Shown: positions 20,771 through 30,942 of the stretch, piece after piece
How the letters are laid out: each line of letters begins with the position of its first letter
Position numbering within the stretch: the stretch's first letter is position 1
Source: Rapana venosa
Taxonomy: Eukaryota > Mollusca > Gastropoda > Neogastropoda > Muricidae
Length of the DNA stretch: 64,000 nucleotides
Direction of reading: 5' to 3'
NCBI GenBank assembly: GCA_028751875.1
Contig: CM054155.1
Location: 55,785,880 to 55,849,879, forward strand
The notes under the pieces: generated by a model
Told to the model about the DNA's origin: nothing
The model's database searches: none
What the model saw: only the letters and a program-made list of their open reading frames with translations
Position numbers and translations under genes: made by a program

Positions 20771-21499
20771 GGGGATGATAGCTAAACAGCACACGAGTCT
20801 GCAAGCGTTCTTTTAAATTGTGTAATCTGTTCTTACCAGCACCAAATGGTCTAATCTTCTAGAAGGCAGAACGAGATTTAATGTGTGCACAAGGTGCTCT
20901 GCCCGCGTTTTTTTGGGAAGGGGTGGGGGGGGGGGACCTCGGTTTATAGTCATAATCAAAGGACAAAAAGACACGATAAGATTAAGAGCAAACATAATCA
21001 GCATCGCACAAAGCGAGGATGTCTAGCAGACATCTACAGGGCCCTTGACCCCGGAGCCTATACAGATAATTGCCTGATGTGTGTTGTGGACCAGGAAATC
21101 AAATCACTGGCCAGGGAAAAGAGTCAGGCTGATAAACTAGGCTTGTCAAGCTGTAGGAAATCTGTGCTGGCGATGAAATTAGCTCTGCTGTCTCAATCAG
21201 TCTTGGGATGTAGCCTGTACCTGGTGCTCTGTCTTGACAAAGCCTTTCTACCAAGGCAAGGGAAGGCAGACTCCTTTGGACTGTTGGCCGACTTGTACAG
21301 ACTAATGGTGTCCGCTTTCCGCCACATCTTCCGCTGCCTGGAGGCTGTATAGTCCTAGTCAAAGGTCAAGGTAAAAATCCAATTATTAGGTACATAAATG
21401 GCTTTGGAACAGGGCGATGGTTTTATATTTTGTGAGAGCCCTTATTTTGCCAGGCTTTGGGCCCTTGAAGAGGAGATGGAAAAAACTGTTATCACTAGC

Positions 21500-21556
21500 A
21501 CCCAGAGAGAGACAGAGGAGAGAGAGGGGAGAGAGAGAGAGAGAGAGAGAGAGATG

Positions 21557-21603
<47 letters not shown>

Positions 21604-22121
21604 GGGGATGTGCCAGGTACTGATTGTGAAACACAGAGAGTGAGGTGAGTGAGAGAGAGATGGGGGGGGGGGGGGGGGGGGGGGCAGGGGGTATGCGAGG
21701 TACTGCTTGTTTATTTATTTATTTATTCTTTTATATCGTGGATAATGGAATAAGAATGTATGTACTTTTTTACATCTAGTCCCGTGTGTATGCGGTTTTG
21801 TAAATTCTGTCATCTGTTCTGTGTGTGAGAGAAAGGGAGAGAGAGAGAGAGAGAGAGAGTGTATGTGTGTGTGTGTTGGGGGGGGGGGGGGTGAGAGAAA
21901 GAGAGTGCATGTGTGTGTGAGAGAGATAAAGTGTGTGTGTGTGTATTTGAGAGAGAGAGAGAGGGGGGGGGGTGGAGAGAGGGGGAGAGAGAGTGTGTGT
22001 GTGAGAGAGAGAGCATGTTTGTGAGAGAGAGAGAGAGAGAGAGTGAGAGCATGTGTGTGTGAGAGAGAGAGAGTGTGTGTGTATGTGTGTGTGTATGTGT
22101 GTGTGTGTGTGTGTGTGTGAG

Positions 22122-22200
<79 letters not shown>
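21500..22200. repeat. Long compound (GA)n / poly-G / (TG)n cluster
   Basis: GA blocks at 21505-21600, 21834-21858, 21950-21962, 22024-22042 and 22119-22199, G homopolymers at about 21661-21684 and 21877-21890, and (TG)n at 22074-22119. A SINE B scrap sits inside at 21722-21822. All open frames here are poly-R/E or poly-S/L artefacts. Confidence 0.95.
21722..21822 (-). mobile_element. SINE family B 3' fragment
   Basis: TCTTTTATATCGTGGATAAT, TTTTTACATCTAGTCCCGTG and GTATGCGGTTTTGTAAATTC match family B in reverse; it is cut off by the GA-rich cluster. Confidence 0.75.
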
Positions 22201-22374
22201 CGCAGAAAGGGGCAGACATCATGGCGAACTGATGCAGACAGAGAAAATCAAATCATAGAAGGGAGGACACATTTCTGGGTGAGGTCTGCTGGCCATTCTT
22301 GACAACAGAGGCCTTGCATTAGTCATTTCTTTCCTTCCTGGGCTAGAGCCTTGAGGTTCACCACTGGTGAGGTA

Positions 22375-22386
22375 CACACACACGCA

Positions 22387-22441
<55 letters not shown>
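22375..22441. repeat. (CGCA)n-(CA)n microsatellite
   Basis: ACGC repeats followed by uninterrupted CA. Confidence 0.95.
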
Positions 22442-22444
<3 letters not shown>

Positions 22445-22446
<2 letters not shown>

Positions 22447-22785
22447 AAGGAATGTGGCAGGATGGTTAAGATGTTCGCCTGCCAACAAGTAAACCGTGAG
22501 GTTGTGGGTTCGATTCCCAGCTTCGTCCTTTCTTCCCAGTTTGACAAAAAATCGAACTGAATGTCAAAGTCCTTCGGATGAGACTATAAACCGAGGCCCC
22601 GTTTTCGAACACATGCAGAACATCTTGCGCACACGTTAAATCCTGCTCCGCTTTTCGGAAGAGTAGGCCACTGTGTGCCGGTGGAAACAGATGACAAAAT
22701 TAACAAAACCGCATACACACGGGGATTGGATGTAAAAAAGCACATTATCCTCGATATACAAGAATTTTAAAAAATATTTAAAAAT
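22445..22785 (+). mobile_element. SINE family B-like, full length with tRNA-like head
   Basis: The head contains GGCAGGATGGTTAAGATGTT (A box) and GGTTCGATTCCC (B box at about 22507-22518). The body has GTCCTTCGGATGAGACTATA, ACATCTTGCGCACACGTTAA, CTTTTCGGAAGAGTAGGCCA and CGCATACACACGGGGATTGG, and it ends in an AT-rich tail. The head differs from the 59.68-kb copy, so this may be a subfamily with a different tRNA ancestor. Confidence 0.8.
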
Positions 22786-22864
22786 AAACACGCAATTTAT
22801 GTAGCCGCATTCCGACTTCGGGAGAAGGTCATCTATGATTTTATATTTTGTGAGAGTCCTTATT

Positions 22865-23777
22865 GTCTACTCTCACCCACTCTTTTCAACATCTTCCGTG
22901 AGAGAATCATGGCTGATGCACTGGAACATCATGAAGGATCAGTCAGCATTGGTGGCAGAACGATCACAAACCTCCGCTTCGCAGATGACATTGATGGAAT
23001 AGCAGGATCAGAAAAAGAGCTTGCCAGCCTAACAGAACACCTGAATAAGGCCTCCAAAACATACGGCATGGAAATCAGTGCAGAGACGACCAAACTGATG
23101 ACTAATAACACCAACGGCATTAGCACTGATATCAGGGTTAATGACCAGAAGCTGGAAACAGTTCAAAGCTTCAAGTACCTGGGAGCCATTGTATCAGACC
23201 AAGGATCCAAGCCAGAAGTAGTATGCAGGACTGCACAGACAATAACAGAACTGTCAAAACTAAACACCATCTGGAGAGATAAAATTATCTCACTTATCTC
23301 CAAGATCAGACTAATGCGCTCCCTTGTCATATCCATATTTCTGTATGCCTGTGAATCATGGACCCTGACTGCAGATTTGGAGAGAAGAGTACAGGCGGTG
23401 GAGATGAGATGCTTTCGGAGACTCCTTGGCATCTCCTACAAAGACCACATAAGCAACGAAAGCGTGCATAACAGAATCCAGCGAACCATTGGACCCTATG
23501 AGACCCTTCTAACGATCGTGAAAAAGCGTAAACTTAAATGGTATGGGCATGTCACAAGATTCAAAGGGCTTGCAAAGACAATTTTACAAGGCACTGTCCA
23601 AGGAGGAAGAAGAAGAGGCAGACCAAGGAAGAGCTGGGAGGATAACATCAGCGAATGGACAGGCCTAGAACTCAACAAAACCCCGAGAAAGGCAGAACAG
23701 AGAGAGGAATGGAGGGAACTGGTTGTTGAGTCTTTGAGGGTGCCCCCACGGTCGTCAGACTACGGGACAGATAGATA
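22865..23777 (+). mobile_element. RTE-like LINE, 5'-truncated insertion with 13-bp target-site duplication
   Basis: The inserted segment is bounded by identical GAGAGTCCTTATT at 22852-22864 and 23778-23790. The sequence across the empty site reads …TTTTGTGAGAGTCCTTATTCTTGCCAGG, which recurs at the right end of the tandem array (21430-21460), so the insertion landed in that dispersed flank. The element ends with a short GATA-type tail. Length is 913 bp. Confidence 0.9.
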
Positions 23778-23778
23778 G
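22909..23778 (+). CDS. RTE-like reverse transcriptase, C-terminal part (289 aa, open)
   Basis: An uninterrupted 289-codon frame covers the palm and C-terminal region. L-R-F-A-D-D-I-D-G-I-A-G-S at residues about 23-35 holds the catalytic Asp pair of the RT. A-C-E-S-W-T-L follows near 147, R-R-L-L-G-I-S-Y-K-D-H near 171, W-Y-G-H-V-T-R near 211 and I-L-Q-G-T-V-Q-G-G-R-R-R-G-R near 225. The endonuclease and first RT blocks are lost to 5' truncation, so it cannot act by itself. The first residues before the listed ATG (S-P-T-L-F-N-I, 22865-22900) also belong to the RT. It shares most residues with the copy at 33.06-35.33 kb. Its intactness suggests a young insertion. The stop codon lies in the GATA tail. 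Confidence 0.85.
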   Translation: MADALEHHEGSVSIGGRTITNLRFADDIDGIAGSEKELASLTEHLNKASKTYGMEISAETTKLMTNNTNGISTDIRVNDQKLETVQSFKYLGAIVSDQGSKPEVVCRTAQTITELSKLNTIWRDKIISLISKIRLMRSLVISIFLYACESWTLTADLERRVQAVEMRCFRRLLGISYKDHISNESVHNRIQRTIGPYETLLTIVKKRKLKWYGHVTRFKGLAKTILQGTVQGGRRRGRPRKSWEDNISEWTGLELNKTPRKAEQREEWRELVVESLRVPPRSSDYGTDR

Positions 23779-24059
23779 AGAGTCCTTATTCTTGCCAGGT
23801 TTTTGGGGCCTGTGTCTCTCAGGCCTGAACACAATTATTGTACATGAGGTCTGGACACCTTTCTGATGAAATGAGGTGACATGGCTCTGGGGGTAGCATT
23901 GCCTGTGCCATTCTTCTCCTGTAGCAACATCGATTGTGAGGGATAAGGGAACGGGCAAAGAAGAAGAAGAAGAAGATGAAAACAACAACAACAACAACAA
24001 GAACAACAAGCAACAACACAACAACGAGTGAATAAAGAAGAAAAAAGCAAGAGAAAGAG

Positions 24060-24190
24060 GGAAAGGTGAGTTGGGAAGAGGGGGAGATAATAATAATAAT
24101 AATAATAACAACAATAATAATAGTAATATATGATAATAGTAATATATGGAATTTATATAGCGCTTAATATTGTAAAACAAACAAATCGAA
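24060..24190 (-). mobile_element. L2-like LINE 3' terminus with ATT tail
   Basis: Minus strand: TTCGATTTGTTTGTTTTACA, then AAGCGCTATATAAATTCC and an ATT-rich tail (24090-24145). No ORF codons remain. Confidence 0.65.
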
Positions 24191-24399
24191 GCGAGATGGT
24201 TATAGAGGGACTGTCAGACAAAGAAAACGGTAAAGTAACCGACTGACAACAAGACAGGCCGTGAGACAATAATTATACTGACGTACAGACATACAGGGAA
24301 AATACAGACAGAAGCACACAGAGACAGTCAGAGACAGAGGACATTGACAGGCAGAGGCAGAAAAGTAGAGATATTGACCACCAACAAGGCAGATGAATC

Positions 24400-24467
24400 A
24401 AGAGAGAGAGAGAGAGAGAGAGAGGAGAGGAGAGAGGGGGAGAGGAGAGAAGAGAGAGAGAGTGGGG

Positions 24468-24532
<65 letters not shown>
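24400..24532. repeat. (GA)n and (GATA)n microsatellite
   Basis: Interrupted GA with a GATA block near 24470-24487. A possible reversed SINE B 3' end follows at 24585-24640 (GAGGGTAATAGAATAAGTGC, TTTTACATCCAGCCC). Confidence 0.85.
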
Positions 24533-24533
<1 letters not shown>

Positions 24534-24819
24534 GAGAGGGAGGGAGGAGGGAGGGGGGAACGAGAACGAGAGCGAAATTTTATTTTCTGAGGGTAATAGA
24601 ATAAGTGCAAGACTATTTTTTTTTACATCCAGCCCTTGGGGAAAAAAGACAGTAAGAACATAAAGAGACAAATATAATCATTAGCCAAGTGAATCATAAC
24701 GGTCAGAATAAGCGTCACCACTATCATCGTTGCCATCACCACCACCATCATCATCATTATTATCATCATCCCCATTATCATGGACAAAATCATTATGATA
24801 ATACATAAGCAGTATGGAG

Positions 24820-24880
24820 CACATACACACACACACTCACACACACACACACACGCGCGCGCGTGCGCGCGCGCGCAGGC
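24820..24880. repeat. (CA)n-(GC)n tract
   Basis: CA repeats running into a GCGCGC stretch, alternating purine/pyrimidine throughout. Confidence 0.9.
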
Positions 24881-24884
24881 ACGA

Positions 24885-24970
24885 ACGCAAACGGGATTTG
24901 AACCACCGCACACTTCCGACCCGACTTTTCGCTTTCTAGACAGGCACGTTACCTCTACACCACCGATTCT
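24885..24970 (-). mobile_element. SINE family C head fragment
   Basis: GGGATTTGAACCACCGCACA, CTTCCGACCCGACTTTTCGC and CTAGACAGGCACGTTACCTC match the tRNA-like head of family C in reverse. Confidence 0.7.
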
Positions 24971-25049
24971 TGATAAGAACTTTCTCACTTGCTCCAATTG
25001 TACGTTTTTATCTAAACTGTATTTGAACGTTTTTACCAATCACAGGCTT

Positions 25050-25325
25050 GAGTTTCGTTCAAGAGGATTTTCCCTCTGGAATCAACATCAGTGCCGACTC
25101 CACTCCCCCTGTCGGATGAGATTAGGCTATAAACCAAGGTTGCCGTGTACAAATGCACGCAGGGCATCTTGCACACATGTTAAAGCCCGTTCTGCTTTTC
25201 AGAAGAGTAGGCCATTGTGTGCCGGTGGGAACGAATGAGAAAACCGCACAATTGTATACTCACGGGGAATAGGTGTAAAAACATGAGTGCTTATTCCATT
25301 ATCCTCCAAATAAAAGAATAAGATA
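25050..25325 (+). mobile_element. SINE family B, head-less copy
   Basis: Starts in the body (GATTTTCCCTCTGGAATCAA, CCGACTCCACTCCCCCTGTC), continues with CATCTTGCACACATGTTAAA, TTCAGAAGAGTAGGCCATTG and GTGCTTATTCCATTATCCTC, and has an AT-rich end. Confidence 0.8.
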
Positions 25326-25329
25326 GACT

Positions 25330-25869
25330 GGGCCCTAGGCCTATCACGTGATTTCCAGCTCAGCATTTGCGCAAGCGCACTTATGCCTACTGGTTCTTTG
25401 CTGCGAAGTTGACGATTTGTTTGCGTGCTGGATGTGAAAAGCTATTGGTTTTATGATTACGTTGAAATGCATTGGTAATATAGTGTGGAAAGGTTTGTAC
25501 ACCATTATTTCTACCAGATTTGTATACCCGAACCCAGATTGTTTGTTTTCCATATCGACAAAGTGAGAACACAAGTTGTGTTTTTAATGCTGATCTACGT
25601 TGAGACAAGACAAATCTAACGCTATTTAAAAAAAAAATTGATCAGATCTATGGGCTTGGGGAAACAATGAATATAATTGAGGCTAGAGTTAGTCATCTAG
25701 GCTACAAAGTAAAAATTAATAAGGAAATATTGACCTCATATTTTACTAACAATGGAATAAAAAATTGAAAGAGGGCCTGTAAAAGAAATGTGAAAGAATG
25801 GTGGTTTTATTTGCACCTTTCAGACTTATCTTCCCATGAACATGTTGTCTTGGTTTTGCGACGCCCGTT

Positions 25870-25900
<31 letters not shown>

Positions 25901-27255
25901 TAGGCTAATCTGAATGTGTGAACTAAAGCCTGAACATCAAAAATGTCTGAACAGACTTAGAAATATTCTTCAAGTATAAAGAGATTGATCTCTTTTCTAG
26001 ATCTAAATTTTCTTTCTGGTAGAATGTTTTTAGTCACTTGTTTGAAACTGCTGTCTGAATTAGCCTACTACACTACATTGTTTATCTCACCTAATCAGCT
26101 ATCTGTCTAGGTGTGTAAATCTGTGTCTGTACGTCTGCCTGCCCGTGAAGAATCCTTCAATTTCTGTAGGACTGTTTCCTCTTCTGTAACCAAATGTTGT
26201 GGTGCCAAGATTTTATGAACATCGATTCTGTCAATTGCTCTTAGGTGTAGAGTTCCAAAAGAGCCAAATATGGAGAAGCCTAAAATTCAACTTACAAATT
26301 CTCCTGGGAAAAAATCCCCCCAAAGGAGTGAGATCTTCTGTGTTATAGATCTATTTGTTGAAAACAGTCCTACAGCAAACTTCTGACTCAGTGTGTATTG
26401 AGGTCTCGCTATCATTTCCCGGCAGGATGAGTGAGACAAAGTGCATATTGTGGGCCCTCGTTAGTGTGTTAAGCTGGGGGAAGGTCCGACCACAAAGAAA
26501 GGTGTTTCTCCACTTTAAAAAATGACTTTTGGAACCATTTATTTTCTCTCTGAGCAGAGATATGATTATATTGAACATTTTCAGATTTCACAGTTGTACA
26601 GATCAAACTATGACCTCCTGTGGGGATGCTAGGGGCCTGTCAGTATAAATCACCTGGAAATTCTGTGCACAGATTTTCCTCTTTTCTATTCCTCTCTTTC
26701 TTTCTGCCTCGTTTGAAATTGTAGACCTGTCAGTGACTTAATTCCCTTCGTGTGTATACTACACAGAAGATCAAATGTGTTTGTTAAGGATCCTGTAGTT
26801 TATGCCAGCTATCTGTGGGTCACGGAAAGACGAAAATACTAGGCATGCATCCTGTACAAACAAGGTGAGCTGTACTGAGGCTTAGGCGGTCTGGTCGATC
26901 TCCTGCAGTAGTTCATGCGCAGGGGAAGACTTCGCACTATGCCTACCACTGGGAAAGGAAACGCAGAGATGAGAGGTAGAATACAAACTGAGAAATGATA
27001 TGTCATTTCCCCCTGTAAAAGCACGCTTGTGATTTTTTTCTCATGCAAATTCGCACGCACGTGTGCGCTTAATTTGTTAATATCGCATTTAAATCTACTG
27101 TGCAAAGTTGGGATAAAGGCTCGATCAGAGGTTTTGGGGCTAGTATTCACTATTTAAGACATGTCAAATTTATTCCAGCTGATAAGCAATAAAGCTTTCT
27201 CAGCTCATTCAAGACCTACAGCACATTCAGCTGAATTCAATGCGCAAAGTTCTAA
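25330..27255. other. Mostly unannotated; two low-copy repeat scraps
   Basis: No gene recognised. A minus frame at 25640-25387 (S-Q-R-R-S-A-L-K-T-Q, then Q-T-I-W-V-R-V-Y-K) looks codon-like but matches nothing I know. 26355-26470 is about two-thirds similar to 44830-44960 (shared GAAAACAGTCCTACA, then GGATGA-TGAGA and ATTGTGGG). 26610-26720 resembles 55575-55670 (CCTGTGGGGATGC, CAGTATAAA, CCTGGAAATTC, TTTCTGCCT). A (CA)n tract lies at 25870-25898. Confidence 0.35.
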
Positions 27256-27268
27256 CCACCAGGCTGCG

Positions 27269-27269
27269 T

Positions 27270-27328
<59 letters not shown>

Positions 27329-27345
27329 TTATTTTTATTTTTGTT
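27269..27345. repeat. (TG)n microsatellite
   Basis: About 28 TG units (27269-27326) followed by a (TTTA)n patch that is also the tail region of the adjacent reversed SINE B. Confidence 0.95.
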
Positions 27346-27545
27346 TATTTATTATTTTATATCGAGGATAATGGAATAAGCACTCATGTGCTGTTTTACA
27401 CCCAGTCCCCGTGTGTATGCGGTTTTGTAAATTTTGTCATCTGTTTCCAACGGCACACAATGGCCTACTTTTCCGAAAAGCGGAACAGGATTTAACGTGT
27501 GCGCAAGATGTTCTGCATGCGTTCGAACACGGGGCCTCGGTTTAT
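27346..27545 (-). mobile_element. SINE family B, head-less copy
   Basis: TTATATCGAGGATAATGGAA, GTCCCCGTGTGTATGCGGTT, GGCACACAATGGCCTACTTT, CGGAACAGGATTTAACGTGT and ACACGGGGCCTCGGTTTATG match the family in reverse; the head is replaced by a TG/GC tract (27547-27655). Confidence 0.85.
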
Positions 27546-27546
27546 G

Positions 27547-27660
27547 TGGGGGTGTGTGTGTGTGTGTGTGTGTGCGCGCTCGTGCGTGCGTGTTGTTGTG
27601 TGTGTGTGTGTGTGCGCGCGCTCGTGCGTGCGTGTTGTGTGTGTGTGTGTGTGTAGTTGT
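27547..27660. repeat. (TG)n/(GC)n duplicated tract
   Basis: A roughly 50-bp block ending GCGCGCTCGTGCGTGCGTGT is present twice (about 27573-27592 and 27616-27635). Confidence 0.9.
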
Positions 27661-27944
27661 TGTTGCTTCGATTTTACGTTTGTTCACTCAAAGTGATATT
27701 AGACGATGGGAAGAGGAGGGGAGGGGCTATTTATGTTGATGGTTGTGTGCTCTGGAATAGGTATCGTAGGCAGTACAAAGAAAAGGGATAAACAATGATA
27801 ACAACAAATAAGTACATAAGAATGCTGATACAATTTATAGCTATAACAAATGTCCTGTAGGACTGTTCATTAAAGATTTTGTTACACGAAACGCCAAATT
27901 AATATTTTAAAAATATCTTATCCAAGGATTTTTTTTTAAGAAAA

Positions 27945-28085
27945 AGAAGGTAAGAATGGATTTAGACTCTTACAAACAGCATATGAATCCTAATAATGTT
28001 CTCACCACACAAACATCTTATACTTTTGCTAGATTTGGTGATAAAAGCATTCAGTGTTATCCGAAAGGGAAAAAAAAGCACTAGC
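27945..28085 (-). mobile_element. LINE C-terminal zinc-knuckle fragment (pair of 60.35 kb)
   Basis: Minus translation: L-N-A-F-I-T-K-S-S-K-S-I-R-C-L-C-G-E-N-I-I-R-I-H-M, against I-T-K-F-S-K-S-D-K-C-L-C-G-E-N-I at 60.37 kb. The C-x-C-G then H pattern is the post-RT zinc-binding tail of a LINE family. The final Cys is lost here. Confidence 0.55.
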
Positions 28086-28139
28086 CTCTCTTGCCATGAC
28101 CAAATTTGTGTAGGTCTCAGTGTGTGTGTGTACGTGTGC

Positions 28140-28170
<31 letters not shown>

Positions 28171-28549
28171 GTTTTGAGTGTCATTCTCAGAAGTGACATG
28201 AAGTTGTGCATGATTTCAGGCTTCATTTCCTGAAGTGACATGCAGTTCCAGGTGTTGGTAATCTGGATCCTCTGTCTGAGTGAGTAATTGTGGAAGTATT
28301 CAACTTCGTAGACCATGTACTAATCTGTATTCTTGTCACAGCTTTTTCAAAGATTGTTTCTTAGCTTGTTAAAATTCAATTTGTTGCAGTATTACTGATT
28401 GACAGATAATAGCATTATGAAATAATGTATGGAAAAGAATATCTAAAATATGAGTACGCAAATGAATGAATGAAGAATAAGTTGATTATAGTTAGCTTGT
28501 CTACATAGCACTATTGCATGTAAGGTATCGTACCGTCGTATGTGCATAC

Positions 28550-28592
28550 GTACGTACATGCATGTATGTATGTATGTATGTATGTATGTATG

Positions 28593-28635
<43 letters not shown>

Positions 28636-28695
28636 TAATATATATAATGTGTGTGTGTGTGTGTATGTATGTGTGTATGTATGCATGCATGCATC
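28550..28695. repeat. (TATG)n / (TA)n / (TG)n compound microsatellite
   Basis: TATG repeats (28560-28597) run into an AT tract with TAATATA variants (28598-28647) and then TG/TATG. Confidence 0.95.
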
Positions 28696-29148
28696 CATGC
28701 ATATACACATGCATGGTAGGTATTACACCTTTTTCCACATCCAAAAACTATTATATCCTGTCGTAATACATATACATACAAGTATGTCAATGAAAGCAAT
28801 ATTGTTAGTGTGTTCAACTGTGTCTGTGTGTGTGTGTGTTGATAATTGTGTATGTATTGTAGAGAATACGTTAAAAAGTGTCTTTGATTTAGCTCTGGCA
28901 ATGCCAGGCCTGTACCTGTTCTTCACAGGTATTCAGTCTACCTGGCTGTGACACTGGCTATTTGGGCAATACCTTGTCCATTGTGGTGGTGCTGTATGTT
29001 TGCCCAAAGTGTCGGCAGTAACCGAGTCACTGTTCCCTTCCCCCTTAACTGAAAAGTCGGGGCACTGCACTGAATTTTTCAGGCATGCTGGGTATGATCG
29101 TGCTTACACAGCCCACCAAACGCGGACATTTATTACAGGGTCTTTAGC

Positions 29149-29448
29149 GTGGACGGGATAGCTCAGTGGTCGGAGCACTCGCTTTCCCCCAGCCAAGTTA
29201 AGCAGCGTCGAGCGTGGTTACCAGTTGGATGGGTGACCGTTTGCGCGCCTTGGCTTCAGTACAGTTCCCCCAGTTCACCCAGCTGTAAATGGGTACCTGC
29301 CCTCTTTAGGGTTAGGGAAGGTAAAGCAGCGAGGGAGAGGAGATGGGCGCCGCCCTCAATATGCTGGCCCTAGATAAGTGAGGTCTCTGACGCCTGGCTC
29401 CCCTACGACCTTATAGGTTATGGGACTCCTTTACCTTTACTTTTTTAC
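29149..29448 (+). mobile_element. SINE family A (tRNA-like head fused to 5S rRNA-like segment)
   Basis: Head: GGACGGGATAGCTCAGTGGT (A-box-like). Next comes AAGTTAAGCAGCGTCGAGCG and TTGGATGGGTGACCG (29227-29241), which resemble the AAGCTAAGCAGGGTCGGGCC and TTGGATGGGAGACCG stretches of metazoan 5S rRNA, including its internal promoter. The body then runs through CAGTTCACCCAGCTGTAAAT to a CTTTAC-type tail. The 7-bp CTTTAGC at 29142-29148 and 29449-29455 is a plausible target duplication. Confidence 0.8.
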
Positions 29449-29786
29449 CTTTAGCATGACTAGTTGATCTTCTGCATGCGTATATCTGTAATAATACGCA
29501 CAGGGCATAAAGTTTTGACAGGTCTCCACTGTACGGTGACCTTAAGAAATCCGAAACATTCCGTAGTAATCCACCAGATGCGATTGGAAGCCACGCCTTC
29601 ATGGACCCGTGGGGTTGGAGTTGAAGGGTCTTGATCACACTACAGCCTGTCACATCAGTGTTACTGGCGGTGTATAGCAGGCGTAGTCCCCTACCAGCGC
29701 CCTTGGAGTCATGGCTGCAGAAGTTTCTCTTGCCAACCAAGAACACCTTGGTTAGTTTGGTCAGATTCAAGATGAAAGCCCTCTCA
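29449..29786 (-). CDS. Candidate coding exon of unknown gene (low confidence)
   Basis: The minus frame is open for 146 codons from 29851 to 29411. A pyrimidine-rich tract and CAG (29789-29787) would make an acceptor, starting the exon at 29786 with S-E-R-A-F-I-L-N-L, then V-G-K-R-N-F-C-S-H-D-S-K-G, then L-L-Y-T-A-S-N-T-D-V-T-G-C-S-V-I-K, then P-W-L-P-I-A-like K-A-W-L-P-I-A-S-G-G. The composition is protein-like and not repeat-like. The apparent donor (AAG|GTAAAA) falls exactly at the junction with the SINE A tail, whose CTTTAC units create GTAAAG on this strand. The true 3' boundary is therefore unknown. I recognise no family; it may be an unknown transposon piece. Confidence 0.25.
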
Positions 29787-29956
29787 CTGTCCCGGGGTGT
29801 GGAGGATGACAAACAATGGCAACGGGAACAAAAAAAGCACCAACTTATCAAAAAATGTTGGGAATATTAAGATAAACGATAAAAAGCATGCAACGAAACA
29901 GCAATCTCAACTAAATCAAAGCTTATATTTACATGATAAAGCATTCCAATGAAAGG

Positions 29957-30090
29957 TTAGACTACGGGTAGCCTAGTGGTTAGAGTGTTGAGCTTGCCGG
30001 GGTTGCGCCATTATCGAGGTATTCGGATGAGATTGTAAATCAAGGTCCCGTGTGTGTATACGTCGGCAGAACATCTTGCGCACATGTTAT
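29957..30090 (+). mobile_element. SINE family B, 5' half
   Basis: Head GGTAGCCTAGTGGTTAGAGT, then ATTCGGATGAGATTGTAAAT, GTCCCGTGTGTGTATACG and ACATCTTGCGCACATGTTAT; truncated before the middle of the element. Confidence 0.75.
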
Positions 30091-30442
30091 GCCCAAGTTT
30101 TATCAATTTAAACAAGAGATTCTCAAAATGTGTGCTTCGTATGTCTTATTAAGATAGGTAACACTCACTTTGATACAAGCTTTGAAAATTTTTATATCGA
30201 GCATGAAATGTTAGCATCCCGATTGAGGGACAGGAGGCATAAGTGGATAGGGATTTTTTAACAGTGTTGCAAACTACACAGGCACTTGTTTCTTTCCAGA
30301 TCTTTTTATCATTTCCAATGAACACCACATACAAAACTAGCTTTTAGAATTCAAGTGTGAACAAATATTCATCTGCTCATAAGTACCCTAGACTTCTCCA
30401 GTGCCCCCCCCCCCTTAGTCCCTGAACCCCCACCATGGCCAT

Positions 30443-30650
30443 GCACACACACACAGACACATACACACAAAGACACACTCACACAGACACACACACACAG
30501 ACACACACACACACTCACAGCACACTCACAACACAATCACACACAATCACACACACACACACACTCACACACACACGCTCACACACACACACATATACAC
30601 AGACACATACACATACACACACTCACACACACACACACACACACACAAAG
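30443..30650. repeat. (CA)n array with many interruptions
   Basis: CACA with CAGA, CTCA and TACA variants over about 200 bp. Confidence 0.95.
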
Positions 30651-30870
30651 AAGCTGCACTTTCAGATTCGATGGAAATCTGTAATAATACAGAGGAATAT
30701 ATTTTCTTCGCAATACAACAGATTTTGGGCATACAAGTAAAAAGTGACAAACATCTTCAATTTGTTGGCCATCACACTGAGAGCAGAAAGTTGGATTATT
30801 TCTTACTAAATGTTTAGATATCAGAAGTAAGGATGTTCACCTTACATGAAAGTATATGATTAACTGTTGT
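30650..30870 (-). mobile_element. LINE C-terminal zinc-knuckle fragment
   Basis: Minus translation: K-H-L-V-R-N-N-P-T-F-C-S-Q-C-D-G-Q-Q-I-E-D-V-C-H-F-L-L-V-C-P in two short windows (30825-30735). The C-x-x-C, then H-F-L-L-x-C-P order is the LINE C-terminal zinc motif, as at 9.4 and 41.3 kb. Confidence 0.65.
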
Positions 30871-30940
30871 TCCTATGGGCCATATGGCCTGCAAAAACTG
30901 AAGTAAAATTATTGTTATTGTTATGTTGTTATTATTATTG

Positions 30941-30942
<2 letters not shown>

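Larger units (their letters stand above)
17880..21352 (+). other. Open frame repeated in each array unit; probably not a gene
   Basis: Units 1-3 keep an open frame starting M-C-V-V-(D/N)-Q-E-I-K-S-L-A-R-E and ending P-W-F-Y-(I/L)-L (ends at 18239, 19301 and 20361). Unit 4 is frameshifted by a base loss near 21260 and ends at 21352. The product (about 119 aa) matches no family I know. Conservation among units is expected from recent duplication alone, and a relic at 13.84 kb is disrupted, so coding status is doubtful. Confidence 0.25.
17640..21470. repeat. Tandem array of ~1.06-kb composite units (3 complete, 1 partial)
   Basis: The landmark AAGCTGTAGGAAATCTGTGC recurs at 17951, 19013, 20073 and 21148, giving periods of 1062, 1060 and 1075 bp. 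Each unit contains, in order, GGGGATGGTACCTAAACAGC, a reversed scrap of SINE family B (…AGAAGGCAGAACGAG, TTAATGTGTGCACAAG), a core with a conserved open frame of about 119 codons, and, in units 1-3, a reversed SINE family C. The first unit lacks about 70 bp in its left part. The fourth lacks SINE C and instead continues into TGTGAGAGCCCTTATTTTGC, which recurs beside the RTE insertion at 22.85/23.78 kb. Confidence 0.9.

Noticed and set aside
21776..22302. Open frames of 75-148 codons rich in S/L/T/H or R/E
   Set aside because: Products of GA/TG microsatellites; no coding composition outside the repeat.
22445..22520. A genuine tRNA gene (A and B boxes present)
   Set aside because: The head continues into a SINE body repeated elsewhere, and the cloverleaf pairing is poor; the same holds for the heads at 59.7, 58.8 and 48.3 kb.
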